From the NCBI RefSeq assembly GCF_014268815.2, contig NZ_JABWRE020000001.1, positions 3,353,001 through 3,417,000 on the forward strand: a stretch of DNA of 64,000 bases. The letters run 5' to 3'. Below, piece after piece: positions 26,134 to 34,850 of the stretch. This DNA comes from Pseudomonas urmiensis. GTDB taxonomy: Bacteria; Pseudomonadota; Gammaproteobacteria; Pseudomonadales; Pseudomonadaceae. The stretch's first letter is position 1. Every line of letters starts with the position of its first letter. Made by a program: the position numbers and the translations under genes. The notes under the pieces are model-generated. The model did not search any database. It had not been told where the DNA came from and saw nothing but the letters and a program-made list of their open reading frames with translations.

Positions 26134-26655
26134 TTAGCCGACCAGCGCCTGCAAGCGCGCAGCGGTGTCGACCGCGCCCATGGTTTGGGCGGCGGCAAGG
26201 GCATTGGCGCCCCGGGCATCCTGACGCGCAGGGTCGGCGCCCTGGGCCAGCAGGTAGTCGACAATTTCGCTGCGATTGAACATCGCCGCCAGCATCAACG
26301 CTGTACGCCCATCGGCGGCGGCGGCATCCACCGGTACGCCGTGCTCGAGCAGCAGGCGAATCATCGCCAGATCGCCCTTGAACGCGGCGCCAGCGATGGG
26401 CAACTGGCCGTTGTCGTTAGCCATCAACGGATCGGCGCCATGGCTCAACAGCACCTGCACGGCATCATGATGGCCATGGTAGCTGGCAAGCATCAGCAGG
26501 GTATCGCCCTTGTGGTTGCGCAGATTGGCCGGCAGGCCGCTGGCGAGCAAACGCCCCAGCATCGGGGCATCACCGCGGCGAGCGCGCTCGAACACCTCTT
26601 CGGCAAAGGCTGCGGCTTCGTCGTCGTTCATGGTGGCGGGCTGTTGGTCGGACAT
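26134..26655 (-). CDS. Ankyrin-repeat protein
   Basis: 173 residues with about four ankyrin repeats (about 35-165). Repeat signatures are NHKGDTLLMLASYHGHHDAV, NDNGQLPIAGAAFKGDLAMI and AADGRTALMLAAMFNRSEIV, each followed by a helix pair. It is a protein-protein interaction scaffold with no enzymatic motif; the partner is unknown. Start at 26655 (MSDQQPATMN). It is divergent from the DUF3509 gene, with about 268 bp between them. Confidence 0.88.
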   Translation of the reverse strand: MSDQQPATMNDDEAAAFAEEVFERARRGDAPMLGRLLASGLPANLRNHKGDTLLMLASYHGHHDAVQVLLSHGADPLMANDNGQLPIAGAAFKGDLAMIRLLLEHGVPVDAAAADGRTALMLAAMFNRSEIVDYLLAQGADPARQDARGANALAAAQTMGAVDTAARLQALVG

Positions 26656-26758
26656 TCTGAACCTCCTGGCAAAATTTAGAGCCCAAGTCTTTGTCAGGCA
26701 CCCCTGAGGGGTCAAAGGTTCAGATTCTATTGGGCCCAGAGGCTGGCTCTATGGCCTT

Positions 26759-26800
26759 GCAAAATGCACTGTGCAAAATGCACGACCATGCACTATGCAC
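26759..26800. promoter_or_regulatory. Cluster of TGCAC repeats upstream of DUF3509 gene
   Basis: GCAAAATGCAC occurs twice (26759-26769 and 26773-26783, 14 bp apart), followed by CATGCAC and TATGCAC. The cluster sits in the divergent promoter region between the ankyrin and DUF3509 genes, about 125-165 bp before the latter. It may bind a regulator; unproven. Confidence 0.4.
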
Positions 26801-26923
26801 GAAGACCTCCTTTTCAATATCCTTTAAGTCACTGATTTTAAAGGAATTTAATAGATAACGAAGACTGGCACGGTCACTGCAACGATCAACTCACGTCTGC
26901 CAACACAACAGTCAGGAGTTGAT

Positions 26924-27196
26924 ATGGACCTCATTCAGCAAAAGTTCGCCTCGGTGTTTTCCGCCTACCAGGTCGCTACCCAGGCCCGCCCGGACGGCGG
27001 CATCCTGCTGACCCTGCGTGCCGCTGATGGCGTGGTCACCCGCCGGGTACTGACTTACGGCCAACTGCACAGTGCCGAGCAGCTGTCGTGGGCGATCAGC
27101 GCGATTCGCCGTGACCTGGCGGAACAGGCCAGTGAGCTGCCAGTGATCTCGATGCTGCAGAGCCAGCAGCGGTTTGCGCTGCCGACTTACCGCTGA
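26924..27196 (+). CDS. DUF3509 domain protein
   Basis: 90 residues matching the Pseudomonas DUF3509 family: MDLIQQKFASVFSAY at the start, LTLRAADGVVTRRVL in the middle, and a C-terminal helix with RDLAEQ. Function unknown; such proteins are small and cytoplasmic. A strong Shine-Dalgarno (AGGAG) precedes the ATG. The stop lies 17 bp before the tandem REP array. Confidence 0.85.
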   Translation: MDLIQQKFASVFSAYQVATQARPDGGILLTLRAADGVVTRRVLTYGQLHSAEQLSWAISAIRRDLAEQASELPVISMLQSQQRFALPTYR

Positions 27197-27212
27197 GTGT
27201 CAGTACCACTGC

Positions 27213-27581
27213 TATCGCGGGGCAAGCCCGCTCCCACGTAGTTTCCTGCTGAAGCTGATTACGTGGGAGCAGGCTTGCCCCGCGAGGGCTCCCACGTAGT
27301 TTCCTGCTGAAGCTGATTACGTGGGAGCGGGCTTGCCCCGCGAAGGCTCCCACGTAGTCTCCTGCTGAAGCTGATTACGTGGGAGCGGGCTTGCCCCGCG
27401 AGGGCTCCCACGTAGTTTCCTGCTGAAGCTGATTACGTGGGAGCGGGCTTGCCCCGCGAAAGCTCCCACGTAGTTTCCAGCTGAAGCTGATTACGTGGGA
27501 GCAGGCTTGCCCCGCGATGGCTCCCACGTAGTTTCCAGCTGAAGCTGATTACGTGGGAGCGGGCTTGCCCCGCGATAGGGC
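27213..27581. repeat. Tandem REP-derived array, six 58-bp units
   Basis: Unit starts (CCCACGTAGT) are at 27233, 27291, 27349, 27407, 27465 and 27523: exactly 58 bp each. Each unit contains a full inverted REP core (GTGGGAGCGGGCTTGCCCCG) plus the non-REP linker TTTCCTGCTGAAGCTGATTA, and adjacent units create palindromes of the form ACGTGGGAGC ... GCTCCCACGT. Units differ by single bases (AGG/GGG, CTG/CAG, T/C). The array is preceded by one extra REP at 27213. Confidence 0.93.
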
Positions 27582-27595
27582 CGGAGTGCTAAACC

Positions 27596-28132
27596 TCAGA
27601 ATTCGTCGATACCCGCAAACTCCAGCGCAGCCGCATCACCGGTAAACCGCGGAGCCTTCGCCTGCTCATCGCGGAACAACCGCAGCGCCAGACAAAACGG
27701 CGTATCCCCCAGGTCAATCCAACGCCGAACCTGGGCCGGCACAATGAGCACATCGCCCTTCTCGCACAGCACGGCATACACATACTCACCCACCCGCAGG
27801 GTGACCTGAGCCCGCCCGCTGATCACCGCGAACACCTCATCGCCGCCATGCACATGCTCGTTACGCAGATCGACCTGCGCCGCATCCACGCCATCACGGT
27901 TGAGCAACGCATAGGCCGCACAGCCATGCTCGGTCATCAGCCGATCCAATGGCTCACGGCAGGCGTCGAGCACTTCGTCCTGACCCGTCCCAGGGCGAAC
28001 CCGCAGCTCATGCGGTTGATGCATGAAGCGCACGCCCTGCTCGGCGAGGGTCGCGACAATGTCGTCATGGTGGGTCAGCAACTTGTTGGGAAGGCCCGGG
28101 CTTGACGGGTGAAAAACGCTGAGGATGCTCAT
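27596..28132 (-). CDS. Acireductone dioxygenase-like cupin, altered metal site
   Basis: 178 residues and co-linear with MtnD, the acireductone dioxygenase of methionine salvage (LSVFHPSSPGLPNKLLTHHD, then NEHVHGGDEV and VYAVLCEKGDVLIVPA). Three cupin ligands are kept: His93, His95 and Glu99. The fourth, normally His in a K-H-W-F-D-x-G segment, is Arg137 here (VRRWIDLG). Metal binding or chemistry may therefore differ from true MtnD. It overlaps the MFS gene at its 5' end (TGATG), so the two are co-translated. Confidence 0.85.
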   Translation of the reverse strand: MSILSVFHPSSPGLPNKLLTHHDDIVATLAEQGVRFMHQPHELRVRPGTGQDEVLDACREPLDRLMTEHGCAAYALLNRDGVDAAQVDLRNEHVHGGDEVFAVISGRAQVTLRVGEYVYAVLCEKGDVLIVPAQVRRWIDLGDTPFCLALRLFRDEQAKAPRFTGDAAALEFAGIDEF

Positions 28133-29286
28133 CAGGGGCTGTTCCTGCTATCGGTCATTCGAGTTGCAATGATAACGGCTGCGGCAAAGGCTGCGACGCT
28201 GGCCATACCAAAGGTGAAGTGTGGGCCCAGCAATTTCCAGCTGTAGCCCGAATACAAGGCGCCTAACGCGCCGCCTGTGCCCGACAACGCCGCGTACAGC
28301 GCCTGGCCCTGACCTTGCTGGCGTGCGCCGAAGCTGGATTGGACGAAGGCGATCGAGGCGGCGTGGAAACAGCCAAAGGTTGCGGCATGCAACAGCTGGG
28401 CGAAGATCAGCGCGGCCGGGACTTCGGCCAGATTACCCAACAGCAGCCAGCGCAGCCCCGCCAGGACAAAGCTGAGCAGCAGCACCCGGCGCACCGAAAA
28501 GCGCGCGAAGATCCGGCTCATGGCCATGAACATCAAGACCTCCGCTACCACCCCTAGCGCCCACAGCAAGCCGATACTGCCGCGGCTGTAGCCCAGGTGT
28601 TCCAGGTGCAGGGTAAGGAAGGTGTAGTACGGCCCGTGGCTTAGCTGCATCAGCGCCACGCACAGATAGAACGCAATCACCCCAGGCGCCAGCAGCTGGC
28701 GCAGAAAGCCCCCTGCCCCGCTACGCTCGGCATGTTCCACCGGCTGGGCATTGGGCACCCACAGGCTGGCGAGGAAGATACCGGCCATGATGGTGACCAG
28801 CGCCACCGGGTAGATATCCAGGCTCAACCATTCGAACAGCCGGCCCAGGCCCACCACGGTGAGGATGAAGCCAATCGAGCCCCACAGCCGCACCTGGCTG
28901 TAGCGTGAGGTCTGGCCATGCAGGTGGGCCAGGGTAATCACCTCGAATTGCGGCAGTACCGCATGCCAGAAGAACGCATGCAGGGCCATCACCAGCGCCA
29001 GCCAGGCGTAGCTTTTACCGAAGAAGATCAGCGAGAACGTCGCCAGGGTCGACAACGCGCCCAGGCGCACGATCAGCAGGCGCTGGCCGCTGCGATCTCC
29101 CAGCCAGCCCCACAGGTTGGGGGCGAGGCAACGCATCAGCATGGGGATGGCGACCAGCTCGCCAATGCGCGCCGGGGAGAAGCCGAGGTGATCGAAGTAC
29201 AACGCCAGGAACGGCGCGGTGGAGCCGAGCAGGGCGAAGTAGAACAGGTAGAAACTGGACAGGCGCCAGTAGGGAATTGGCGTCAT
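28132..29286 (-). CDS. MFS transporter, HcaT-like
   Basis: 384 residues, twelve membrane segments, of the HcaT (3-phenylpropionate) branch of the MFS: YWRLSSFYLFYFALLGSTAP at the start, GWLGDRSGQR in loop 2-3, and RLWGSIGFILTVVG. Substrate unknown. The stop at 28132-28134 overlaps the ATG of the downstream cupin as TGATG, indicating coupling. The cupin-transporter pair may therefore be one functional unit. Confidence 0.8.
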   Translation of the reverse strand: MTPIPYWRLSSFYLFYFALLGSTAPFLALYFDHLGFSPARIGELVAIPMLMRCLAPNLWGWLGDRSGQRLLIVRLGALSTLATFSLIFFGKSYAWLALVMALHAFFWHAVLPQFEVITLAHLHGQTSRYSQVRLWGSIGFILTVVGLGRLFEWLSLDIYPVALVTIMAGIFLASLWVPNAQPVEHAERSGAGGFLRQLLAPGVIAFYLCVALMQLSHGPYYTFLTLHLEHLGYSRGSIGLLWALGVVAEVLMFMAMSRIFARFSVRRVLLLSFVLAGLRWLLLGNLAEVPAALIFAQLLHAATFGCFHAASIAFVQSSFGARQQGQGQALYAALSGTGGALGALYSGYSWKLLGPHFTFGMASVAAFAAAVIIATRMTDSRNSP

Positions 29287-29328
29287 GGGGCAGTGCGCTT
29301 TGTGGTGATCATTGGGGGCTGCTTTGCG

Positions 29329-29394
29329 GCCCTATCGCAGGCGAGCCAGCGCCTACAAAGACCGTGTAGGCGTTGGCTTGCCCCGCGATAGGGC
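29329..29394. repeat. REP pair, diverged
   Basis: GCCCTATCGCAGGCGAGCCA and GGCTTGCCCCGCGATAGGGC face each other, with an inner pairing of GCCTACA and TGTAGGC. Confidence 0.8.
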
Positions 29395-29413
29395 CTGCGC
29401 CGATCAACGCTGA

Positions 29414-30505
29414 TTAAAGCTGGCCCAAAACGGGAGTATTGACCCGCACATCGGCATTCTGTGCACGATGGCGCAGCAGGTGATCCATCAGCACGATGGC
29501 CATCATCGCCTCGGCAATCGGCGTGGCGCGGATGCCTACGCAGGGATCATGGCGGCCCTTGGTAATCACTTCGACCGGGTTGCCATCGACATCGATCGAA
29601 CGACCCGGGGTGGTGATGCTCGACGTGGGCTTGAGTGCCAGATGGGCAACGATTGGCTGGCCGGAGGAAATACCACCGAGAATGCCGCCCGCATTGTTGC
29701 TGAGGAAGCCTTGCAGGGTCAGCTCATCACGGTGCTCGGTGCCACGCTGGGCGACACTGGCGAAACCGGCGCCGATTTCCACGCCCTTGACCGCGTTGAT
29801 GCTCATCAGCGCGTGGGCAAGCTCGGCATCCAGGCGATCGAAGATCGGCTCGCCCAGGCCCGGCATGACGCCCTCGGCCACCACAGTGATCTTGGCCCCG
29901 ACCGAATCCTGGTCACGGCGCAGTTGGTCCATGTAGGCCTCAAGCTCTGGCACCTTGGCCGGGTCCGGGCTGAAGAAGGCATTGTCTTCGACCGAGTCCC
30001 ACGTCTTGAACGGGATTTCGATGGGGCCCAGCTGGCTCATGTAGCCACGTACGGTGATGCCTTGGCTGGCCAGGTACTTCTTGGCGATGGCACCGGCAGC
30101 GACGCGCATGGCGGTTTCCCGCGCCGAGCTGCGACCACCGCCACGGTAGTCGCGCAGGCCGTACTTGTGGTGGTAGGTGTAGTCGGCGTGGGCTGGGCGG
30201 AACAGGTCCTTGATTGCCGAGTAGTCCTTGGATTTCTGGTCGGTATTGCGGATCAGCAGGCCAATCGAGCAGCCCGTGGTACGGCCTTCGAACACCCCGG
30301 AAAGGATCTCGACTTCGTCCGGTTCCTGACGCTGGGTGGTGTGCCGGCTGGTGCCGGGCTTGCGCCGGTCGAGGTCGTGCTGCAGATCGGCCAGGGAAAT
30401 CTCCAGGCCAGGCGGGCACCCATCGACAATGGCGACCAACGCCGGGCCATGGCTTTCGCCAGCGGTGGTGACAGTGAACAGCTTGCCGTAGGTATTGCCG
30501 GACAT
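29414..30505 (-). CDS. aroC: Chorismate synthase
   Basis: 363 residues, the standard length. It converts 5-enolpyruvylshikimate-3-phosphate to chorismate with reduced FMN, the last shared step to aromatic amino acids. Motifs are [18 protein letters not shown] (about 16-33, FMN/phosphate site), [17 protein letters not shown] [18 protein letters not shown] near 125, and the C-terminal [17 protein letters not shown]. The start at 30505 gives [11 protein letters not shown] longer frame to 30703 lacks homology. Confidence 0.97.
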   Translation of the reverse strand: MSGNTYGKLFTVTTAGESHGPALVAIVDGCPPGLEISLADLQHDLDRRKPGTSRHTTQRQEPDEVEILSGVFEGRTTGCSIGLLIRNTDQKSKDYSAIKDLFRPAHADYTYHHKYGLRDYRGGGRSSARETAMRVAAGAIAKKYLASQGITVRGYMSQLGPIEIPFKTWDSVEDNAFFSPDPAKVPELEAYMDQLRRDQDSVGAKITVVAEGVMPGLGEPIFDRLDAELAHALMSINAVKGVEIGAGFASVAQRGTEHRDELTLQGFLSNNAGGILGGISSGQPIVAHLALKPTSSITTPGRSIDVDGNPVEVITKGRHDPCVGIRATPIAEAMMAIVLMDHLLRHRAQNADVRVNTPVLGQL

Positions 30506-30603
30506 GGACGCTCCGCGAATCAGCCTGAAGTTTGGATGAGGCGGCCAGTATACGGAAAGCCGCTGGCTTGCGAAAAAAATCAGGGGGCTTTTGTTGCCCT
30601 TTC

Positions 30604-30681
30604 TGGCGCTATCGCGGAGCAACCCCGCACCTACATGGACAGCGAAAGCCCCGTAGTCGCGAGCTTGCCCGCGAAGAGGCC
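30604..30681. repeat. REP pair, diverged
   Basis: GCGCTATCGCGGAGCAACCC and GCGAGCTTGCCCGCGAAGAG, two REP arms of different types in opposite orientation. Confidence 0.7.
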
Positions 30682-30753
30682 GCAATTGACCCGAGCCGAT
30701 CACAGCACTGGCAGAACCTTCATCAGGCCTCCAGGTCCAACCCTCATCTCCTC

Positions 30754-31728
30754 ATGAAGTACCCCATGATGCTGCGCTTCGCCGCCTTGTTGCTGCTGTT
30801 CTGCACCACCTTCGCCAATGCTGCCGCCCCCACCGTCCTGCAACGTCCGATCGACTTGGACACCGGCCAGGGCGTGCTGCACGGCAGCCTGCTATTGCCC
30901 CAGCAGGACACCCCGCCGCCAGTGGTATTGATCATCGCCGGCTCCGGTCCAACCGACCGCGACGGCAACAACCCTGCCGGCGGGCGAATCGACAACCTCA
31001 AGCGACTGGCCTTGCTGCTGGCCGGCGAGCACATCGCTAGTGTGCGCTTCGACAAACGCGGGGTTGCCGCCAGCCAGCCGGCAACCCCGGACGAGCGCGA
31101 ACTGAGCGTCGAGCGCTACGTTGCAGACACCGTGGCCTGGAGCCGCAAACTTCAGGCCGATCCGCGTTTTGGCCCATTGATTTTGCTCGGCCACAGTGAA
31201 GGTGCGCTGATCGCCACCCTGGCCGCCGAACAAGCCGGCGCCAGCGCCGTCATCACTGTCGCCGGCAGCGGCCGGCCAGTGGCGCAGGTGCTGCGCGAGC
31301 AACTGGCGCAACGCCTGCCAGCGGCGCAACTGGCGCGCGGCAACGCCTTGATCGACCGCCTGCAAGCCGGCCAGACCAGCCTGGATGTGCCGCCAGCACT
31401 GCGCGAAGTGTTCCGCCCTTCGGTGCAGCCCTACCTGATCTCGTTGCTGCGCCAGGATCCGGCCGGCGCCTTCGGCCAGCTCCAAGTGCCTGCCCTGATC
31501 ATCCAGGGGCGCAACGATGTGCAAGTGGACGTGGCCGATGCCGAGCGCTTGCAGGCGGCCAAGCCCGATGCCCAGCTGGCGCTGATCGATGGCATGAACC
31601 ACATGCTGCGTATCAGTCCGCGCGCCATGAGCGGCCAGCGTGAGAGCTATCAGAATCCTGAGCTGCCGCTGGCGCGCGAACTGGGCCAACGGATCGTCGC
31701 TTTCATTCGCCAATTGCCGCAGGCGTAG
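30754..31728 (+). CDS. Secreted alpha/beta hydrolase
   Basis: 324 residues. A signal peptide (about 1-22, MLRFAALLLLFCTTFANAA) precedes an alpha/beta-hydrolase fold. The oxyanion/nucleophile segment GHSEGALIATLA places the catalytic Ser near residue 149. The acid residue is likely in QGRNDVQVDV and the His in DGMNHMLR near 290. DRDGNNPAGG near the N-terminus is typical of the family. A longer frame from 30532 adds unlikely sequence. Substrate unknown. Confidence 0.85.
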   Translation: MKYPMMLRFAALLLLFCTTFANAAAPTVLQRPIDLDTGQGVLHGSLLLPQQDTPPPVVLIIAGSGPTDRDGNNPAGGRIDNLKRLALLLAGEHIASVRFDKRGVAASQPATPDERELSVERYVADTVAWSRKLQADPRFGPLILLGHSEGALIATLAAEQAGASAVITVAGSGRPVAQVLREQLAQRLPAAQLARGNALIDRLQAGQTSLDVPPALREVFRPSVQPYLISLLRQDPAGAFGQLQVPALIIQGRNDVQVDVADAERLQAAKPDAQLALIDGMNHMLRISPRAMSGQRESYQNPELPLARELGQRIVAFIRQLPQA

Positions 31729-31837
31729 GGCGCGCCCCTACAGTACTGACCGCTGCTGCCGATAAGCAGGCATTGGGCCGGTTATTGCGGGGGAAATCCT
31801 GCGATATCCGGCCATCGTGCATGTGAGGAAGCCCGTG

Positions 31838-32623
31838 ATGACCGATGCCCCCGCCGCTGAGGCGACCGAAGAGCCGCAAGCCCCGGAGAGCGCCCCGCTG
31901 CCCTGGGCGGATGTGGCCGCTGAACATTTCCAGCTGCTGCGCCTGGCGCCGTTGCCCACCGACCGCAACAGTGGCGCCCGGCCGCTGCGCTTCGTGCAGT
32001 TCGGCTATGTCGAGCGGCACAGCAAGGAGCACAGCCTGCTACGCATGGAAATCCGCTTGCCCGGGCAGAAAGTGCGAAAAGAGCAGAACCAGCTGGATAT
32101 CCGTGTCGATCACGGCCAGCGCCTGGTCAGCATTGGCGCTGAAGCCGGGCTGCAAATAGAACCGCTCAACCGTGGTTTGGGCCGTTACCTGCTGGGCCAG
32201 GCAGTGCAGTGGTTGCAGGCCAACTGGTCGCACTACCGCGTTGAAGGCATGACCCTGCCGAACAAGGATGCGCTCAACGAAGACACCCGCCTGCGCCGCG
32301 ACCATGTCTTGCGCAGTATCGGTGTAGAGGTGGAGTACACCGACGGCCAGGTGCTCAAGGGGCGCACCGTGGAGGTGGCGGTCGGTCAGCTCAAAGGCGG
32401 CTGGAACGCCGAGAAGGTCCAAAGGATCGATACGCTGGAATCGGCCGGCATGCTGCAACAGGCCGAGCAGACGTTGCAGGAAAAAGAAGCGCAACTGCGC
32501 GAGCGCGATGAGCGGGTGGCCAAGTACCGCCGTGAAGACAGCGGGCTGCGCTTTACCATTACCTGCCTGGTGGCGTTTGCGGTGTTCCAGGCGGGGCTGT
32601 TGATCTGGATCGCTACCCGCTAG
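31838..32623 (+). CDS. Tail-anchored coiled-coil protein, unknown
   Basis: 261 residues. A globular N-terminal part (about 20-180, with FQLLRLAPLPTDRNSGARP and RRDHVLRSIGVEVEYTDG) is followed by a predicted coiled coil (about 200-235, QAEQTLQEKEAQLRERDERV). One C-terminal membrane helix (CLVAFAVFQAGLLIWIATR) ends at the very last residues. This topology (cytoplasmic domain, coiled coil, tail anchor) is unusual for bacteria. I recognise no named family. Start at 31838 (MTDAPAAEAT). Confidence 0.7.
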   Translation: MTDAPAAEATEEPQAPESAPLPWADVAAEHFQLLRLAPLPTDRNSGARPLRFVQFGYVERHSKEHSLLRMEIRLPGQKVRKEQNQLDIRVDHGQRLVSIGAEAGLQIEPLNRGLGRYLLGQAVQWLQANWSHYRVEGMTLPNKDALNEDTRLRRDHVLRSIGVEVEYTDGQVLKGRTVEVAVGQLKGGWNAEKVQRIDTLESAGMLQQAEQTLQEKEAQLRERDERVAKYRREDSGLRFTITCLVAFAVFQAGLLIWIATR

Positions 32624-32652
32624 GCGGCTTGCGCCCCTTCGCGGTCGCACTG

Positions 32653-32740
32653 GTGGGAGCGGGCTTGTCCCGCGATAGCGATGGCCAATGCGATAGATGT
32701 CGCCTGGTCTAACGCTATCGCGGGACAAGCCCGCTCCCAC
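32653..32740. repeat. Perfect inverted REP pair (REPIN)
   Basis: 28-bp arms at 32653-32680 and 32713-32740 are exact reverse complements, with a 32-bp centre. The core uses GACAAGCCC in place of GGCAAGCCC. Located between convergent genes. Confidence 0.92.
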
Positions 32741-32753
32741 AGGCCCATTGGCT

Positions 32754-33662
32754 TCAGACGCGCGAGCTGAACAGCTCCTGATGCTGGCGGCACTGCTCAG
32801 CCGTCAACATGAACACCCCATGGCCGCCGCGCTCGAACTCCAGCCAGGCAAAATCGACTTCCGGGTACAGCGTCTCGACATGCACCTGGCTGTTGCCCAC
32901 CTCGACGATCAGCAAGCCTTTCTCGGTCAGGTGATCAGCCGCCTCGGCCAACATCCGCCGTACCAGGTCCAGGCCATCGTTACCGCACGCCAAACCCAGC
33001 TCCGGCTCATGCTGGTATTCGGCCGGCATGTCGGCAAAATCTTCGGCATCGACATACGGCGGGTTGGACAGGATCAAGTCGAAGCGCTGCCCCGGCAACC
33101 CAGCGAAGCCATCGCCCTGCACGGTGAACACCCGCTCATCCAGACCATGGCGTTCGATGTTCTGGTTGGCCACTTCCAGCGCGTCGAACGACAAATCGGC
33201 CAATACCACTTGCGCCTCAGGGAACACCTCGGCGGCAACGATACCGATGCAGCCGGAGCCCGTGCACAGGTCAAGAATGCGGGCCGGCTCTTGCGCCAGC
33301 CACGGCTCGAAACGTTTTTCGATCAGCTCGCCAATCGGCGAACGCGGCACCAGCACACGCTCATCGACCAGGAACGACATACCGCAAAACCAGGCCTCGC
33401 CGAGCAGGTAGGCGGTGGGCACGCGCTCTTCGATGCGGCGCTTGAGCAGATGCTGCAGACGCACTCGCTCGTCATCCTCGAGCTGGCAATCCAGGTAGCT
33501 GTCGGCCACCTCCCATGGCAGGTGCACGGCGCCCAGCACCAGCAGGCGGGCCTCGTCCCAGGCGTTGTCGGCACCGTGGCCGAAGAACAGCTCATGCTCG
33601 TGGAAGCGGCTGACTGCCCAGCGGATGTAGTCGCGCAGGGTGCGCAGGCGGGATGTGATCAC
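32754..33662 (-). CDS. prmB: Ribosomal protein uL3 glutamine methyltransferase
   Basis: 302 residues, a class I SAM-dependent methyltransferase of the HemK/PrmB family that N5-methylates a glutamine of ribosomal protein L3. The SAM motif I is [15 protein letters not shown] near 137, and the catalytic NPPYVD (motif IV) is at about 204-209. Length and the all-alpha N-terminal domain (about 1-100) fit PrmB rather than PrmC. In many gamma-proteobacteria prmB adjoins aroC; here two extra plus-strand genes lie between. Confidence 0.93.
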   Translation of the reverse strand: MITSRLRTLRDYIRWAVSRFHEHELFFGHGADNAWDEARLLVLGAVHLPWEVADSYLDCQLEDDERVRLQHLLKRRIEERVPTAYLLGEAWFCGMSFLVDERVLVPRSPIGELIEKRFEPWLAQEPARILDLCTGSGCIGIVAAEVFPEAQVVLADLSFDALEVANQNIERHGLDERVFTVQGDGFAGLPGQRFDLILSNPPYVDAEDFADMPAEYQHEPELGLACGNDGLDLVRRMLAEAADHLTEKGLLIVEVGNSQVHVETLYPEVDFAWLEFERGGHGVFMLTAEQCRQHQELFSSRV

Positions 33663-33840
33663 GGGGTACTCCTTTTCAGACAGGACAAAAGTCTAACAGG
33701 CCCACCCGCTGAAATGTTCCACCCAATCCCCAACAAGTAGCCCCAGGCCAGTAAACACGCAGGTTACGATGTCAACCATTCCCATTAGCGGCCAAGCAAG
33801 GGAGAATAGGCGCACAAAAGCCCTACTGAAGGAGCCCTTG

Positions 33841-34431
33841 ATGTCCGTTCCAACCACGATGTTCCGCCTCAGTGGCCGCGACTACCCGCCGGCCAAGCTG
33901 GGCAACGCCAGCCTGATCATCATCGATGCGCAGAAGGAGTACCTCAGCGGTCCCCTGGCGCTGTCGGGCATGGACGAGGCCGTGGCCAACATCGCCAGGT
34001 TGCTCGACGCCGCGCGTAAAGCCGGTCGCCCGATCATCCACGTCCGTCACCTAGGTACCGTTGGCGGCCTGTTCGACCCACAGGGCCCGCGCGGCGAATT
34101 CATCGAAGGCCTTGAGCCGCGTGGTGATGAAATCATCATCGAAAAGCGCATGCCCAACGCCTTCAAGAACACCAAGCTGCACGAAACCCTGCAGGACAAA
34201 GGCCACCTGGACCTGATCGTCTGCGGCTTCATGAGCCACTCCAGCGTCAGCACCACCGTGCGCCGCGCCAAGGACTATGGTTATCGTTGCACGCTGGTCG
34301 AGGATGCTTCGGCAACCCGCGACCTGGCGTTCAAGGATGGCGTGATTCCTGCCGCGCAGATCCACCAGTGCGAAATGGCCGTGATGGCCGACAACTTCGC
34401 CTGCGTCGCCCCAACCGCCAGCCTGGTCTGA
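33841..34431 (+). CDS. Isochorismatase-family protein with Ser for catalytic Cys
   Basis: 196 residues of the cysteine-hydrolase (isochorismatase-like) fold. The conserved Asp is Asp29 (LIIIDAQKEY) and the Lys is Lys102 (IEKRMPNAF). The usual nucleophile Cys in the T-x-x-C-V motif is Ser135 (MSHSSVSTTVRRA). The preceding Cys128 in VCGFM is not in the nucleophile position. With Ser the family's usual amide hydrolysis is unlikely; isochorismatases themselves also lack the Cys. Start at 33841 after AAGGAG. Reaction unknown. Confidence 0.82.
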   Translation: MSVPTTMFRLSGRDYPPAKLGNASLIIIDAQKEYLSGPLALSGMDEAVANIARLLDAARKAGRPIIHVRHLGTVGGLFDPQGPRGEFIEGLEPRGDEIIIEKRMPNAFKNTKLHETLQDKGHLDLIVCGFMSHSSVSTTVRRAKDYGYRCTLVEDASATRDLAFKDGVIPAAQIHQCEMAVMADNFACVAPTASLV

Positions 34432-34511
34432 GCGCATGACCGCCCGGCAGACGGGCGGAACCTGATAGCCACGGGCAGGTCGAACTCCGGATACCCATAG
34501 AGGAAATCGGA

Positions 34512-34832
34512 ATGAAGCTCAAAGGCAGTTTCGACGCCAAGCGCCTGCGCCCGCGCGAACCGCGTAACTGGGGCGCACGCCTGGCTGCCGGGCTGTCTGC
34601 CCTGCTGGCGACGCTCGGCATACTCCTGGCGATGGCCGGTTTTGCCGGTCTGCTGGGCAATTACCCCGCGCTTGCCGAACTCAATGCCAATCGGCCGCTG
34701 TCGGGCATCCTGCTGGCGGTGGGGTTGTTGTTGCTGTGGATGGGCGTGCGTTTCTGGCGCCGTAGTCGGATTCGCCTGCGTCGTGGGAGGGAGTTGAACC
34801 TGTCGCCGCATTTGATGAAGAAGCACGACTGA
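34512..34832 (+). CDS. Small two-helix membrane protein
   Basis: 106 residues. A basic N-terminus (MKLKGSFDAKRLRPREPRNW) and two hydrophobic helices (LLATLGILLAMAGFAGLLG and LLAVGLLLLWMGVRFW) are followed by a very basic tail (RRSRIRLRRGREL). GAGGAAA precedes the ATG. Probably a two-pass inner-membrane protein; function unknown. It is co-oriented with the isochorismatase-family gene upstream, with 80 bp between them. Confidence 0.75.
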   Translation: MKLKGSFDAKRLRPREPRNWGARLAAGLSALLATLGILLAMAGFAGLLGNYPALAELNANRPLSGILLAVGLLLLWMGVRFWRRSRIRLRRGRELNLSPHLMKKHD

Positions 34833-34850
34833 GTTGGCTGTCAGTGCTGG

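Noticed and set aside
27213-27581. CRISPR array
   Set aside because: The periodic 58-bp units are nearly identical along their whole length, including the part that would be spacer, and they contain REP cores. There are no unique spacers and no cas genes in the window.
29468-30757. Open frame of 429 residues on the plus strand
   Set aside because: Antisense of aroC; the minus-strand gene matches chorismate synthase throughout.
32697-33740. Open frame of 347 residues on the plus strand
   Set aside because: Antisense of prmB.
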